Of a stretch of DNA of 64,000 bases, positions 35,657-43,423 are shown in pieces. The DNA is from Streptomyces sp. HB132 (GTDB taxonomy: Bacteria; Actinomycetota; Actinomycetes; Streptomycetales; Streptomycetaceae). The position numbers were made by a program, and so were the translations under genes. The notes beneath the pieces are model-generated. The model saw nothing but the letters and a program-made list of their open reading frames with translations. It had not been told where the DNA came from and searched no databases. The stretch lies in contig NZ_JAFBGA010000006.1 in assembly GCF_016909575.1 (NCBI RefSeq), positions 186,001 through 250,000 on the forward strand, written 5' to 3'. How positions within the stretch are numbered: the stretch's first letter is position 1; every line of letters begins with the position of its first letter.

Positions 35657-36539
35657 GGGACAGCTCCTTCGTACCGAAGAGTCCCGCCGGCCGGATGAGC
35701 AGGACGACCACCATCACCAGATACGGCGCCAGATCGCCGATGCCGCGTCCGAGGAAGGAGAGGTCGCTCTGGTAGCCGGTGGCGAGTGACTCGGTGACTC
35801 CGACGACGAGCCCCCCGACGAGGGCTCCGGTCGTCGAGTCGAGACCGCCGAGGATCGCGGCGGGGAACGCCTTGAGCGCGGCGAGTGAGGTGGCGCGTTC
35901 CAGGCCGGGGGTCGGGAACACGGTCAGGAAGAGCGCGGCTACGGCGGCGAGGGCTCCGGCGACCGCCCAGGCGGACAGCGAGACCCTGCCCAGTCGGATG
36001 CCCATCAGCGCGGCGGTCTGCGGGTTCTCGGCGGCGGCCCGCATGGAGACGCCCCAGGAGGTGAAGCGGAAGGCGAGCAGGAACACCGTGATGAGCAGCC
36101 CCGCGACGAGGAACGCGGCGATGCGTGTCTCGGCGAGGGTGACGCCCCCGATGGTGACGACGTCGTCGCCCCACGGGTCGCCGAGCGACATGACGTCCGT
36201 CCCCATGCGCCGGACGAGTTCGGTGGTGAGGAGGATGTCGACGCCGATGGTGACGATGGCCAGGACGCTCTGGTCGCTGCCCCGGTAGCGGCGCATCACG
36301 AAGAACTCGATCGCCGAACCGACGACCGCCGCGCCCGCGATCCCGACGCCGAGCGCCGGCCAGAAGCCGATGTCGTCGTGGAGCACGGCGGTGACGTATC
36401 CGCCTGCCAGGAGCAGTGAGGCGTGGGCGAAGTTGACGACCTCGGTCGCCTTGAAGATGACGACGAAGCCCAGGGCGATCAGTGCGTAGACCGAGCCTAT
36501 GGACAGACCGCCGAGGAGGAGTTCGATGAAGGTGGTCAT
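35649..36539 (-). CDS. livH: Branched-chain amino-acid ABC permease LivH
   Basis: A 296-residue permease with about eight membrane helices. LLLGGLSIGSVYALIALGF and ATEVVNFAHASLLLAGGY are typical LivH features, as is LKAFPAAILGGLDSTTGALV. It pairs with LivM to form the channel. Start ATG 36539 overlaps the end of livG by 4 bases. Confidence 0.92.
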   Translation of the reverse strand: MTTFIELLLGGLSIGSVYALIALGFVVIFKATEVVNFAHASLLLAGGYVTAVLHDDIGFWPALGVGIAGAAVVGSAIEFFVMRRYRGSDQSVLAIVTIGVDILLTTELVRRMGTDVMSLGDPWGDDVVTIGGVTLAETRIAAFLVAGLLITVFLLAFRFTSWGVSMRAAAENPQTAALMGIRLGRVSLSAWAVAGALAAVAALFLTVFPTPGLERATSLAALKAFPAAILGGLDSTTGALVGGLVVGVTESLATGYQSDLSFLGRGIGDLAPYLVMVVVLLIRPAGLFGTKELSRV

Positions 36540-37312
36540 TCCTGTGCCCCCAGGTAGGCCTGCACGACGGCCGGGTCGTTCTGCACCTCGGCGGGCGTAC
36601 CACCGGCGATCCTGCGTCCGAAGTCGAGTACGGTCACGGCGTCCGCGAGCCGCATCACCACCCCCATGTCGTGTTCGACCATGACGATCGAGATGCCGAG
36701 GCTGTCGCGCACACCGGCGACGACGGCCGCGGTGCGGCGGCGCTCGTCGGCGGTCATGCCGGCGATGGGCTCGTCCAGGAGCAGGACCTCGGGTTCCATG
36801 CACAGGGCGCGGCCGAGTTCGACGAGCTTCTGCTTGCCGTACGGGAGGGCTCCGGCCGGGAAGTCGAGTTCCTTGTCCAGGCCGATGAACCCGGCTATCT
36901 CACGCACCCGTTCGAGATGCCGGTGGGCCTCCCGGGTCGCGGCGGGGAGCCTCAGCCCGGAGGCCACGAACCCGGCGCGGGTGAGCCGGTGCCGGCCGAG
37001 CATGAGGCTTTCGGCGACGGTGGCGTGCGGCGGCAGGGCGAGGTTCTGGAAGGTACGGGCGATGCCGAGGTCGGCGATCCTGTGCGGGGCGAGCCCGGTG
37101 AGTTCGGTGTCACCGAGGTGCACGCTGCCCGAGGTGGCGCGGTAGACGCCGGAGAGCACGTTGAAGGTGGTGGACTTGCCCGCGCCGTTGGGGCCGATGA
37201 CGGCGTGCACGCTGCCCGGCTCGACGGTGAAGGACACCGCGTCGAGGGCGGTGAGCCCGGCGAACCGCACGGTCACGTCGCGCACGGCGAGGGGGGCCGG
37301 GGAGGTCGTCAC
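36536..37312 (-). CDS. livG: Branched-chain amino-acid ABC ATPase LivG
   Basis: A 258-residue ATPase with Walker A GPNGAGKST, Q-loop ARTFQN, signature LPYGKQKLVELGRAL (a common LivG variant of LSGGQ), Walker B VLLLDEP and switch VEHDM. The C-terminal FGRRIAGGTPAEVQNDPAVVQ is the LivG-specific tail. GTG 37312 overlaps the livF stop by 4 bases. A much longer open frame upstream is spurious because it is antisense to nothing and overlaps livF out of frame. Confidence 0.92.
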   Translation of the reverse strand: MTTSPAPLAVRDVTVRFAGLTALDAVSFTVEPGSVHAVIGPNGAGKSTTFNVLSGVYRATSGSVHLGDTELTGLAPHRIADLGIARTFQNLALPPHATVAESLMLGRHRLTRAGFVASGLRLPAATREAHRHLERVREIAGFIGLDKELDFPAGALPYGKQKLVELGRALCMEPEVLLLDEPIAGMTADERRRTAAVVAGVRDSLGISIVMVEHDMGVVMRLADAVTVLDFGRRIAGGTPAEVQNDPAVVQAYLGAQE

Positions 37313-38106
37313 GCGGACCACCTGCTCAGGCTGCGGGTGACGCCTTCGGCCTGTGCCGCGTCTTCTGCGGCCGTCTCGTCGACGACGCCGAGATAGCGGC
37401 GGCGTACCTCGTCGGAGGCGGCCAGCTCGTCGGCGGGACCGTCGAGTGCGACCTCGCCGACGTCCAGGACGTACGCCGTGGAGGCGAGCCGCAGCGCGAT
37501 GGCCGCGTTCTGCTCGACGAGCATGACCGAGGTGCCGCCCGCGTTGATCTCCTGGATCGTCTCGGCGATCCTGGCCGCCATCAGCGGGGCGAGGCCGAGG
37601 GACGGCTCGTCCAGCAGCAGCAGGCGGGGGGCGGCCATCAGCGCACGGCCCATCGCCAGCATCTGCTGCTCCCCGCCGGACAGCAGTCCGGCCCGCTGGT
37701 GCGCGCGCTGGGCGAGGACCGGGAACAGTTCGTGTACGCGGTGGAGGGCGGCGGCCGCCGCCTTGCGCCCGCCGCGTGCCCCGAGTGCGCCCGCCCGCAG
37801 GTTGTCCGCCACCGTCATCCGGGCGAACACCTGCCGCCCTTCCGGTACCTGGATCACTCCCGCGGCCACCACCTGGGCGGGGCAAAGCCCGTCCAGGGGG
37901 CGGCCGTCGAAGCGGATGGAGCCCGTGCCCGTGCCGCGGTGGAAGCCGAGGGTCCGCGATACGGCCCGCAGCAGCGTGGTCTTGCCGGCGCCGTTGCCGC
38001 CGAGTACAGCGGTGATCGCGCCGGCCGGCACGTCGACGGAGACGTCGCGCAGTGCCCGTACCGGGCCGTAGCCCACGGACAGTTCGCGGATCTCGAGCGT
38101 TGCCAT
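37309..38106 (-). CDS. livF: Branched-chain amino-acid ABC ATPase LivF
   Basis: A 265-residue ATPase: Walker A GGNGAGKTT, signature LSGGEQQMLAMGRALM, Walker B LLLLDEPSLGLAP, VEQNAAIAL. First gene of the operon. ATG 38106 follows the excellent ribosome-binding site AAGGAGGAGG. The divergent regulator lies 183 bp away. The C-terminus has a 25-residue extension (ETAAEDAAQAEGV) beyond the usual end. Confidence 0.92.
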   Translation of the reverse strand: MATLEIRELSVGYGPVRALRDVSVDVPAGAITAVLGGNGAGKTTLLRAVSRTLGFHRGTGTGSIRFDGRPLDGLCPAQVVAAGVIQVPEGRQVFARMTVADNLRAGALGARGGRKAAAAALHRVHELFPVLAQRAHQRAGLLSGGEQQMLAMGRALMAAPRLLLLDEPSLGLAPLMAARIAETIQEINAGGTSVMLVEQNAAIALRLASTAYVLDVGEVALDGPADELAASDEVRRRYLGVVDETAAEDAAQAEGVTRSLSRWSA

Positions 38107-38122
38107 GCGTCCTCCTCCTTCC

Positions 38123-38206
38123 GACTGGTCGTCGTGGTGCCACAGACCAGCAGCGGGCGGGGCGCGCGTCCACGGCCCAGGGCGCAATCGCTGCGGGTGA
38201 CCAGTC
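38123..38206. promoter_or_regulatory. Three GACCAG-type motifs in the livF/pucR divergent region
   Basis: GACTGGTC (38123-38130), GACCAG (38145-38150) and GACCAGTC (38199-38206). The first and third are exact reverse complements; the first and second form a 6-bp inverted repeat 14 bases apart. They are candidate operator half-sites for the adjacent PucR-type regulator. A perfect Shine-Dalgarno GAAGGAGGTGA at 38236-38246 has no start codon at usable distance. Confidence 0.4.
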
Positions 38207-38289
38207 TTCGAAGGGCCTGGTTGTGCGGGTGCACAGAAGGAGGTGACGCGCCGTCGTACCCGACACGGCCGGTGGCATCCTCACGAGCC

Positions 38290-39036
38290 ATGAGCGGCTC
38301 GGCTGCGGGACGGAGCGATGACATGCGGCAGCGCAGTGACGCGCGGGGCCGGGCCCTGCTCGACGCCCTGCTGGAGGGCCGGTCGGAGCCGGGGCTCGTG
38401 GCGCGAGCGGCGAGCGGTCTCGATCTGCCCGAGCGGGGCCGCTACGCGGTGGCGGTGCTGCGGGCGCCCGAGGGCGGGGTGAAGGACGAGGCGGACGGGC
38501 TGCGTCTCCTGAGGCGGAGGCGCGGGGACCGCGAGACCGTCGTCGTCGCGCTGGGTGACCGGGACCCGGCGGCGCTCGCCGAGCAGTTGGCGCGCTGGTG
38601 CCGGGGTCCCGGCGGAATCGGCCCGGTGGCCGACGGACTGGCCGGGCTGGGGGCGGCGCGCCGGCTGGCCGAGCTGGCACTGCTGACCTGTCCGCCGGGT
38701 ACGACGGAGATCGTGCGGCTGGAGGACCGGCTGCCCGCGGCGCTGGTCGTGAGCCAGCCGGAGCTCTCGGCCCGGCTGGTCGCGGATGTGCTGGGCCCGC
38801 TGCTGGCGCTGGCCCCGGCGGACCGGGCACTGCTGGTGCGGACGCTGGAGGCGTGGCTGGAGTGCGGGGGGTCGGCGGGGAGGGCGGCGGGACGGCTGTA
38901 CTGCCACCGCAACACCGTGCTCAACCGCTTGCGGCGGCTGGAGCGGCTGACCTCGCGGTCGCTGTCACGGCCCCGCGAACTGATCGAGATGATGCTGGCG
39001 CTGGACGCGTTCAGGCTGTCGGCGCCGCAGACGTGA
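38290..39036 (+). CDS. PucR-type helix-turn-helix regulator
   Basis: About 248 residues. The C-terminal 70 residues form the PucR/CdaR-type helix-turn-helix: LVRTLEAWLECGGSAGRAAG, YCHRNTVLNRLRRLERLTSRS, DAFRL. The N-terminal part is a poorly conserved GGDEF-like/CdaR sensory region (YAVAVLRAPEGG). ATG 38290 lacks a clear ribosome-binding site; GTG 38272 in the same frame is possible. It is divergent from the liv operon and probably controls it. Confidence 0.78.
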   Translation: MSGSAAGRSDDMRQRSDARGRALLDALLEGRSEPGLVARAASGLDLPERGRYAVAVLRAPEGGVKDEADGLRLLRRRRGDRETVVVALGDRDPAALAEQLARWCRGPGGIGPVADGLAGLGAARRLAELALLTCPPGTTEIVRLEDRLPAALVVSQPELSARLVADVLGPLLALAPADRALLVRTLEAWLECGGSAGRAAGRLYCHRNTVLNRLRRLERLTSRSLSRPRELIEMMLALDAFRLSAPQT

Positions 39037-39065
39037 GGTGCGGTGCGGCTACGGAGGGAGCCCCG

Positions 39066-39107
39066 CCGCCGTGAGGGGGAGCCCGGTGGGCCGCCCCCTC
39101 ACGGCGG
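39066..39107. terminator. 14-bp perfect hairpin between convergent genes
   Basis: CCGCCGTGAGGGGG (39066-39079) pairs with CCCCCTCACGGCGG (39094-39107). It lies between the PucR-type gene and glycerate kinase. Confidence 0.82.
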
Positions 39108-39111
39108 TGCG

Positions 39112-40227
39112 TCAGGACAGGAAGTCGCGGGCGATCGTCCCGGCCGCGCGTTCCAGGAGGGGTCCGGCCTGCGCCATGCAGACGGCGGGGTCCGGTTCCA
39201 GCTCCGTCAGGGCGTAGGCCCGGCGGATGCCGGCCCGGTCCAGGGCTTCCTGCGGCAGTGCCAGGCGTCCGCACACGGCGACGACTTCCACGCCGGCCTC
39301 GCGGGCCGCGGCCGCGACGCCGGCCGGGGCCTTCCCGTGCAGGGTCTGCTCGTCGAGCGAGCCCTCACCGGTGACGACGAGCGTGGCACGGGCCAGCGCG
39401 GGGGCGAAGCCGAGGACGTCGAGCATGACCTCGATGCCGGGCCGGAAGCGTGCGCCCAGGGCCACCAGCGCGCCGTAGCCGATGCCTCCGGCGGCGCCCG
39501 CTCCCGGCAGCTCGGCCGTCTCGGGCCCCAGCACGGAGGCGTAGTGGACCAGCGCCGCGTCGAGGACCGCGATGTCGTCCTCGGTGGCGCCCTTCTGCCG
39601 TCCGTAGACCTCGGGTGCACCCTTGGGGCCGGTCAGGGGGTTGTCCACGTCGCTGGCCAGGATCAGGTCGATGTCGGCGAGCCGGGGGTCGAGCCCCGAG
39701 AGGTCGGCCTCGGTCAGTCCGGCGAGCGGGCCGCCGCCGGGGCCGACGGGCTTGCCGTCGCCGTCCAGGAAGCGGGCTCCCAGCGCGGACAGCATGCCCG
39801 CGCCGCCGTCCGTGGTGGCGCTGCCGCCGACGCCGAAGACGATCGTCCTCGCGCCCGCGTCGAGCGCGGCCGCGAGCAGTTCCCCGGAGCCGTACGTGGT
39901 CGCCGTGAGCGGGGCGAACTCCCCCGCAGGCAGGTGCTGGAGGCCCGAGGCCTCGGCCATCTCCACCACGGCGGTGGTGTCGCGCACCGCGTACGCCGCC
40001 GTCACCGGGGTACCCAGCGGCCCGGTCACCCGGACCTCGCGGCGCTCGAATCCGGCGGCCACCGCGGCGGCGACCGTACCGTCACCGCCGTCCGCGACGG
40101 GCAGGGCCTCGACCCGCACCCCGGGTACGACGCTCCGCAGCCCGGCCGTCACCCGCTCCGCGACCTGCACGGCTGTCAGCGAGCCCTTGAACTTGTCCGC
40201 CGCCACGAGCACGTGGGGGGTCTCCAT
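39112..40227 (-). CDS. Glycerate kinase (GarK/GlxK family)
   Basis: A 371-residue enzyme that phosphorylates D-glycerate, linking glyoxylate and glycerate metabolism to glycolysis. VLVAADKFKGSLTA at the N-terminus, VADGGDGT, GVGGSATTDGGAGML, LASDVDNPLTGPKGA, GAAGGIGYGA and VTGEGSLDEQT are the family blocks, all intact. ATG 40227 follows GGAG by 5 bases; GTG 40245 is an alternative that would add six residues. Monocistronic. It could use glycerate derived from glyoxylate, a product of the ethylmalonyl-CoA pathway. Confidence 0.93.
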   Translation of the reverse strand: METPHVLVAADKFKGSLTAVQVAERVTAGLRSVVPGVRVEALPVADGGDGTVAAAVAAGFERREVRVTGPLGTPVTAAYAVRDTTAVVEMAEASGLQHLPAGEFAPLTATTYGSGELLAAALDAGARTIVFGVGGSATTDGGAGMLSALGARFLDGDGKPVGPGGGPLAGLTEADLSGLDPRLADIDLILASDVDNPLTGPKGAPEVYGRQKGATEDDIAVLDAALVHYASVLGPETAELPGAGAAGGIGYGALVALGARFRPGIEVMLDVLGFAPALARATLVVTGEGSLDEQTLHGKAPAGVAAAAREAGVEVVAVCGRLALPQEALDRAGIRRAYALTELEPDPAVCMAQAGPLLERAAGTIARDFLS

Positions 40228-40346
40228 CACTGCTCCGTCCGCCACCTTGCATCCCTTTGCTTTCGAACAGGCAGTCGCGCCGCCCCGACCATATCCGGAC
40301 CACCCCTGATCTGCCCATGGCTGTCCGAAACCACGTGCACGGCCCC

Positions 40347-40352
40347 TACGCT
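40347..40352 (+). promoter_or_regulatory. -10 hexamer for a leaderless Nudix transcript
   Basis: TACGCT lies exactly 6 bases before GTG 40359, with no Shine-Dalgarno sequence between. The -35 element is weak. Confidence 0.4.
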
Positions 40353-40358
40353 GCCCCT

Positions 40359-40850
40359 GTGACCACTGACTACGCCACCTACATCGAAGGCCTCCCCCGT
40401 GTACTGGCCGGGGCCGCCACCCTCTTCAGGGACGGACGGGGACGGGTCCTGCTCGTCGAACCGAACTACCGGGAGGGCTGGGCGCTGCCCGGCGGGACCA
40501 TCGAGTCGGGCGACGGCGAGAGTCCCCGGCAGGCCGCCCGCCGCGAGACCGCCGAGGAGATCGGCCTCGACCTCGCACCGGGGCGGCTCCTCGCCGTGGA
40601 CTGGGCACGCGGCGTGGACCGTCCTCCCATCGTCGCCTACGTCTACGACGGCGGTGTGCTGGCCCGGGAGCAGTTCGACTCGATCCGGATCCAGGAGGAC
40701 GAGCTCCTCTCCTGGCGGCTGGTGGACCGCGCCGACCTCGCCGAACACCTGCCCGGCAGGCTCGCACGGCGGGTCGAGGTGGCGCTGGAGGTGCTGGACT
40801 CCGGCGCCGGCGCGGCCGAACTGGAGGACGGTGTACAGGTCCCTGGATGA
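40359..40850 (+). CDS. Nudix hydrolase
   Basis: A 163-residue pyrophosphohydrolase. The Nudix box runs from GGTIESGDGESP through RQAARRETAEEIGL, with the REXXEE core intact and one extra residue in the first loop relative to the common spacing. Substrate (nucleotide sugar, oxidised nucleotide or similar) cannot be read from sequence. GTG 40359 is chosen because Nudix homology starts soon after and a -10 hexamer is 6 bases upstream. Its 3' end is 3 bases from the convergent VapB-like gene. Confidence 0.85.
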   Translation: MTTDYATYIEGLPRVLAGAATLFRDGRGRVLLVEPNYREGWALPGGTIESGDGESPRQAARRETAEEIGLDLAPGRLLAVDWARGVDRPPIVAYVYDGGVLAREQFDSIRIQEDELLSWRLVDRADLAEHLPGRLARRVEVALEVLDSGAGAAELEDGVQVPG

Positions 40851-40853
40851 GGG

Positions 40854-41054
40854 TCAGCCCTGGGGGTCCTGGGGCCTGGCGTCGGCCTCCCTCCGTGCGT
40901 CGTCCTGCGAGGCGGCCCGCGCTTCGGTGCGATGGCCGCGTGCGATGTAGTCGCGCACGACGAGTTCGACGGCGTCCTGCGGGTTTCCGACACCCGCCAG
41001 CACCATGACTTCCACGACGAGTTCCGCGTCCAGATTCACGACAACCTTGGCCAT
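40854..41054 (-). CDS. VapB-like antitoxin-type small protein (orphan)
   Basis: 66 residues. MAKVVVNLDAELVVEVMVLA then GNPQDAVELVVRDYIARG fits ribbon-helix-helix proteins of the DUF2191/VapB group: a beta strand, then two helices with a conserved AVExAxRxY-like stretch. The C-terminal 20 residues are charged and probably disordered. No PIN-domain toxin is adjacent; neighbours are Nudix and sirtuin genes. It may therefore be an orphan or a DNA-binding autoregulator. Promoter and start fit a leaderless mRNA. Confidence 0.65.
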   Translation of the reverse strand: MAKVVVNLDAELVVEVMVLAGVGNPQDAVELVVRDYIARGHRTEARAASQDDARREADARPQDPQG

Positions 41055-41061
41055 GGCCCGG

Positions 41062-41090
41062 ACCTTAGGGTCTGCCCCCGGAAATGTCAT
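41062..41090 (-). promoter_or_regulatory. Promoter of the VapB-like gene
   Basis: On the minus strand -35 ATGACA (41090-41085), a 17-base spacer, -10 TAAGGT (41067-41062), then 7 bases to the ATG at 41054. Five of six -35 bases match TTGACA. The position predicts a leaderless transcript. Confidence 0.6.
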
Positions 41091-41112
41091 CGCGGCGGGG
41101 CAGCGCCGTCCG

Positions 41113-41118
41113 TAGGCT
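41113..41118 (+). promoter_or_regulatory. -10 hexamer for a leaderless sirtuin transcript
   Basis: TAGGCT ends 6 bases before ATG 41125. A GGAG at 41120-41123 is too close to act as a ribosome-binding site. It lies 22 bases from the divergent VapB promoter. Confidence 0.4.
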
Positions 41119-41124
41119 CGGAGT

Positions 41125-41853
41125 ATGACTCTCGTCGCGATCCTCAGCGGCGCCGGCATCTCCACGGACTCCGGCATCCCCGACTACCGCGGTCCGCAGG
41201 GCCTCTGGCGCAAGGATCCAGAGGCGGAGAAGCTCGTCACGTACGACTTCTACATGTCCGATCCGGAGATCCGCCGCCGCTCCTGGCAGATGCGCCGCAC
41301 CAGCGCGACGTGGAGCGCCGAGCCGAACGCTGCCCATCGCGCGGTGGCCGCGCTCGAACGCTCCGGCACCCCGGTCCGGGTCATCACGCAGAACGTCGAC
41401 GGACTGCACCAGTCGGCCGGCCTGCCCGCCCGCAAGGTCGTCGAACTCCACGGCACGGCGCGCGAGGTGGTCTGCACCCGCTGCCACGCCCGGTCGGCCA
41501 TGGCGGACGCGCTGGCCCGGGTCGAGGCGGGCGAGACGGATCCGCCCTGCTCGGTCTGCGGCGGGATCCTGAAGTCGGCGACGGTGATGTTCGGCGAGCG
41601 CCTCGATCCTCAGGTACTGGCCGAGGCCATGGCGATCACCAAGGCGAGCCAGGTGTTCATCGCGGTGGGTACGACGCTCCAGGTGCAGCCCGCGGCCTCG
41701 CTGGCCGGGATCGCGGTGGAGCACGGGGCCCGGCTCATCGTGGTGAACGCGGAGCCGACCCCGTACGACGAGCTGGCCGAGGAGACGGTGCGCGAGCCCA
41801 TCGGGACGGCGCTGCCCGCGCTGCTGGACCGGCTGTCCGTGGGCGGTACCTGA
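41125..41853 (+). CDS. cobB: Sirtuin, NAD-dependent protein deacylase
   Basis: A 242-residue class III/U sirtuin: VAILSGAGISTDSGIPDYRG (NAD-binding), ITQNVDGLHQ, ELHGTA with the catalytic His, and a zinc site of two pairs, CTRC and CSVC. IAVGTTLQVQPAASL and VVNAEPTPYD follow. It removes acyl groups from lysines, for example on acetyl-CoA synthetase. The Tyr/Arg pair diagnostic of desuccinylases is not seen in the expected place, so a deacetylase is more likely. 41854-42025 has no feature. Confidence 0.92.
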   Translation: MTLVAILSGAGISTDSGIPDYRGPQGLWRKDPEAEKLVTYDFYMSDPEIRRRSWQMRRTSATWSAEPNAAHRAVAALERSGTPVRVITQNVDGLHQSAGLPARKVVELHGTAREVVCTRCHARSAMADALARVEAGETDPPCSVCGGILKSATVMFGERLDPQVLAEAMAITKASQVFIAVGTTLQVQPAASLAGIAVEHGARLIVVNAEPTPYDELAEETVREPIGTALPALLDRLSVGGT

Positions 41854-42025
41854 TCGTTCCCGGCCGGCCGCCGGTCGGTCAGGACCTCCGCGAGGACCTG
41901 GAGATTCGGTGGCGGGTCACGGCACGTCGTCGCACCGTGACCACCCACCCCGCCGGGGGACCGTGGCGTGAAGCGGAGTGCCGCCGGTCCGAGGAGGCGG
42001 TGCGTACGGACCGGCGGTCAGGTCG

Positions 42026-42436
42026 CTAGGCCCCCTTCTCCTCCAGTCCGGCCCGGATCCGGCGGGACGGGCTGAAGGCGTACAGGTCCAGGATCTCCGG
42101 CGGGTCCACCAGGCCGGGTCCGCCCTCCCCCGCCCACGTGGCGATGTCGGCGACGGCCTGCGGATCGTTGACCAGCCCGAGCCAGACGGGACGGCCGCCG
42201 GCGCGGCGGCCCTCGGCCGAGGGCTGCACGACGATGACGTTGCCGTGCTCGCAGGCGTCGAGGCATTCCACGGCCCGCACGGTGGCGGCCCCGTCGAGGG
42301 CCCCGCGCAGCTGCGCGAGCTGCCCGGCGTGGTCCACGCCGGGGATCTTCGGTGTGCCGCAGCAGCATCCCCGGCACACGCTCACCGTGGGCCTGGACGG
42401 TCCCGCTCCGGCGGCCTTGCGGGGGCGGCGGCTCAT
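42026..42436 (-). CDS. (2Fe-2S) ferredoxin-like thioredoxin-fold protein
   Basis: 136 residues. VSVCRGCCCG near residue 20 and VECLDACEHGNVIVV further on give the Cys pattern of thioredoxin-like [2Fe-2S] ferredoxins (NuoE-related), common as standalone proteins in actinomycetes. The C-terminal VDPPEILDLYAFSP is conserved in the group. ATG 42436 has GGGAG upstream. Redox partner unknown. Confidence 0.75.
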   Translation of the reverse strand: MSRRPRKAAGAGPSRPTVSVCRGCCCGTPKIPGVDHAGQLAQLRGALDGAATVRAVECLDACEHGNVIVVQPSAEGRRAGGRPVWLGLVNDPQAVADIATWAGEGGPGLVDPPEILDLYAFSPSRRIRAGLEEKGA

Positions 42437-42524
42437 GCGGGGGCACTCCCGGGGGCGGCGTGGATGATCACCCCAGGACTGTACCGAGCCGCTCACCCAC
42501 TGGTCCCATGGGGTATCGTTGACG

Positions 42525-42659
42525 GCTGCGAAGGGGAGTAGCCCCGAAAACCGGTCGTCGACACACTGGAACCCTCGGGTTCCCGGTGGCCGGGCCCGTG
42601 GATCCTTACGGGTGGGCGAGACCTTCGGTCAGGTATGACACGCCCGCGCCCTGCGGGCG
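42525..42659 (+). ncRNA. yybP-ykoY manganese riboswitch
   Basis: The conserved blocks of the Mn2+-sensing riboswitch are readable: AAGGGGAGTAG at 42531-42541 and GGGCGAGACCTTCGGTC at 42614-42630, separated by GC-rich stems. A hairpin CGCCCGC (42641-42647)/GCGGGCG (42653-42659) downstream is the likely expression platform. It precedes a TMEM165/GDT1-type cation exporter, a known target class for this riboswitch. Confidence 0.88.
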
Positions 42660-42752
42660 ACGCCGTCATGCCGGGCCGAGTGGTCCTCCGAAAATGCCGA
42701 ACGGCGCTTCGCGGAAGGCCCGGGGCCCGGCTCGCACAGAAAGCCACCCGGA

Positions 42753-43337
42753 ATGCATCTCGACCTCCTGGCGATTCTCACCGCCTTCGGCCTGATCTTC
42801 CTCGCGGAGCTCCCCGACAAGACGATGTTCGCCTCGCTGGCCATGGGCACTCGTATGCGGCCGCTCTACGTCTGGATCGGCACCTCGTCCGCGTTCATCG
42901 TGCACGTCGCCATCGCCGTCGGAGCGGGTGGGCTGATCGGCCTGCTCCCCGACTGGATCGTCAAGCTGGTCTCGGCCGCCCTCTTCGCGTTCGGCGCGTT
43001 CATGCTGTTGCGCAGCGGAGGCGGTGACGACGACGAGGACGAGGAGATCAAGACCGTCACGGGCTTCTGGCCCGTCTACTCGACGGCGTTCATGGCGGTG
43101 TTCATCAGTGAGTGGGGCGACCTGACCCAGATCACCACCGCGAACCTCGCCGCGAGCAACGGCGCCTGGTCCACGGCCATCGGGTCGGCGATCGCCCTCA
43201 TGTCGGTGTCGGCGCTGGCGCTGCTGGCGGGCCGTTTCATCGCCAAGCGGGTGCCGCTGAAGACCGTGCAGCGCATCGGTGGCCTGTGCATGCTCGGTCT
43301 GGCCATCTGGTCGGTCGTCGAGATCTTCACCGCCTGA
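42753..43337 (+). CDS. TMEM165/GDT1 (UPF0016) family Mn2+ exporter
   Basis: A 194-residue membrane protein with six helices in two related halves. Each half has the family motif E-x-G/P-D-K/L-T: AELPDKT in helix 1 and SEWGDLTQ in helix 4. An acidic loop (DDDEDEEIK, about 91-99) joins the halves. Homologues export manganese (or calcium), which agrees with the upstream manganese riboswitch. GCCACCCGGA precedes ATG 42753 without a strong Shine-Dalgarno. Confidence 0.9.
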   Translation: MHLDLLAILTAFGLIFLAELPDKTMFASLAMGTRMRPLYVWIGTSSAFIVHVAIAVGAGGLIGLLPDWIVKLVSAALFAFGAFMLLRSGGGDDDEDEEIKTVTGFWPVYSTAFMAVFISEWGDLTQITTANLAASNGAWSTAIGSAIALMSVSALALLAGRFIAKRVPLKTVQRIGGLCMLGLAIWSVVEIFTA

Positions 43338-43345
43338 GTGTGCGG

Positions 43346-43421
43346 GGGCGGACCGCGACGCCCGGGCCCCTGCGTGCGCCGTGGCCCGCGAGGGGGCCCG
43401 GGCACCCCGGTCGGTCCGCCC
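43346..43421. terminator. Nested hairpins between convergent genes
   Basis: GGGCGGACCG (43346-43355) pairs with CGGTCCGCCC (43412-43421); inside, GCCCGGGCCCCT (from 43360) pairs with the region 43391-43403 with a single bulge. It terminates the exporter gene and the ogt operon. Confidence 0.75.
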
Positions 43422-43423
43422 GC

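Noticed and set aside
37699..38289. N-terminal extension of the PucR-type gene
   Set aside because: Antisense to livF and rich in Arg/Pro; regulator homology only begins after the divergent promoter.
37313..38830. N-terminal extension of livG back to 38830
   Set aside because: Overlaps livF out of frame; Walker A position and the GTGA overlap fix the start at 37312.
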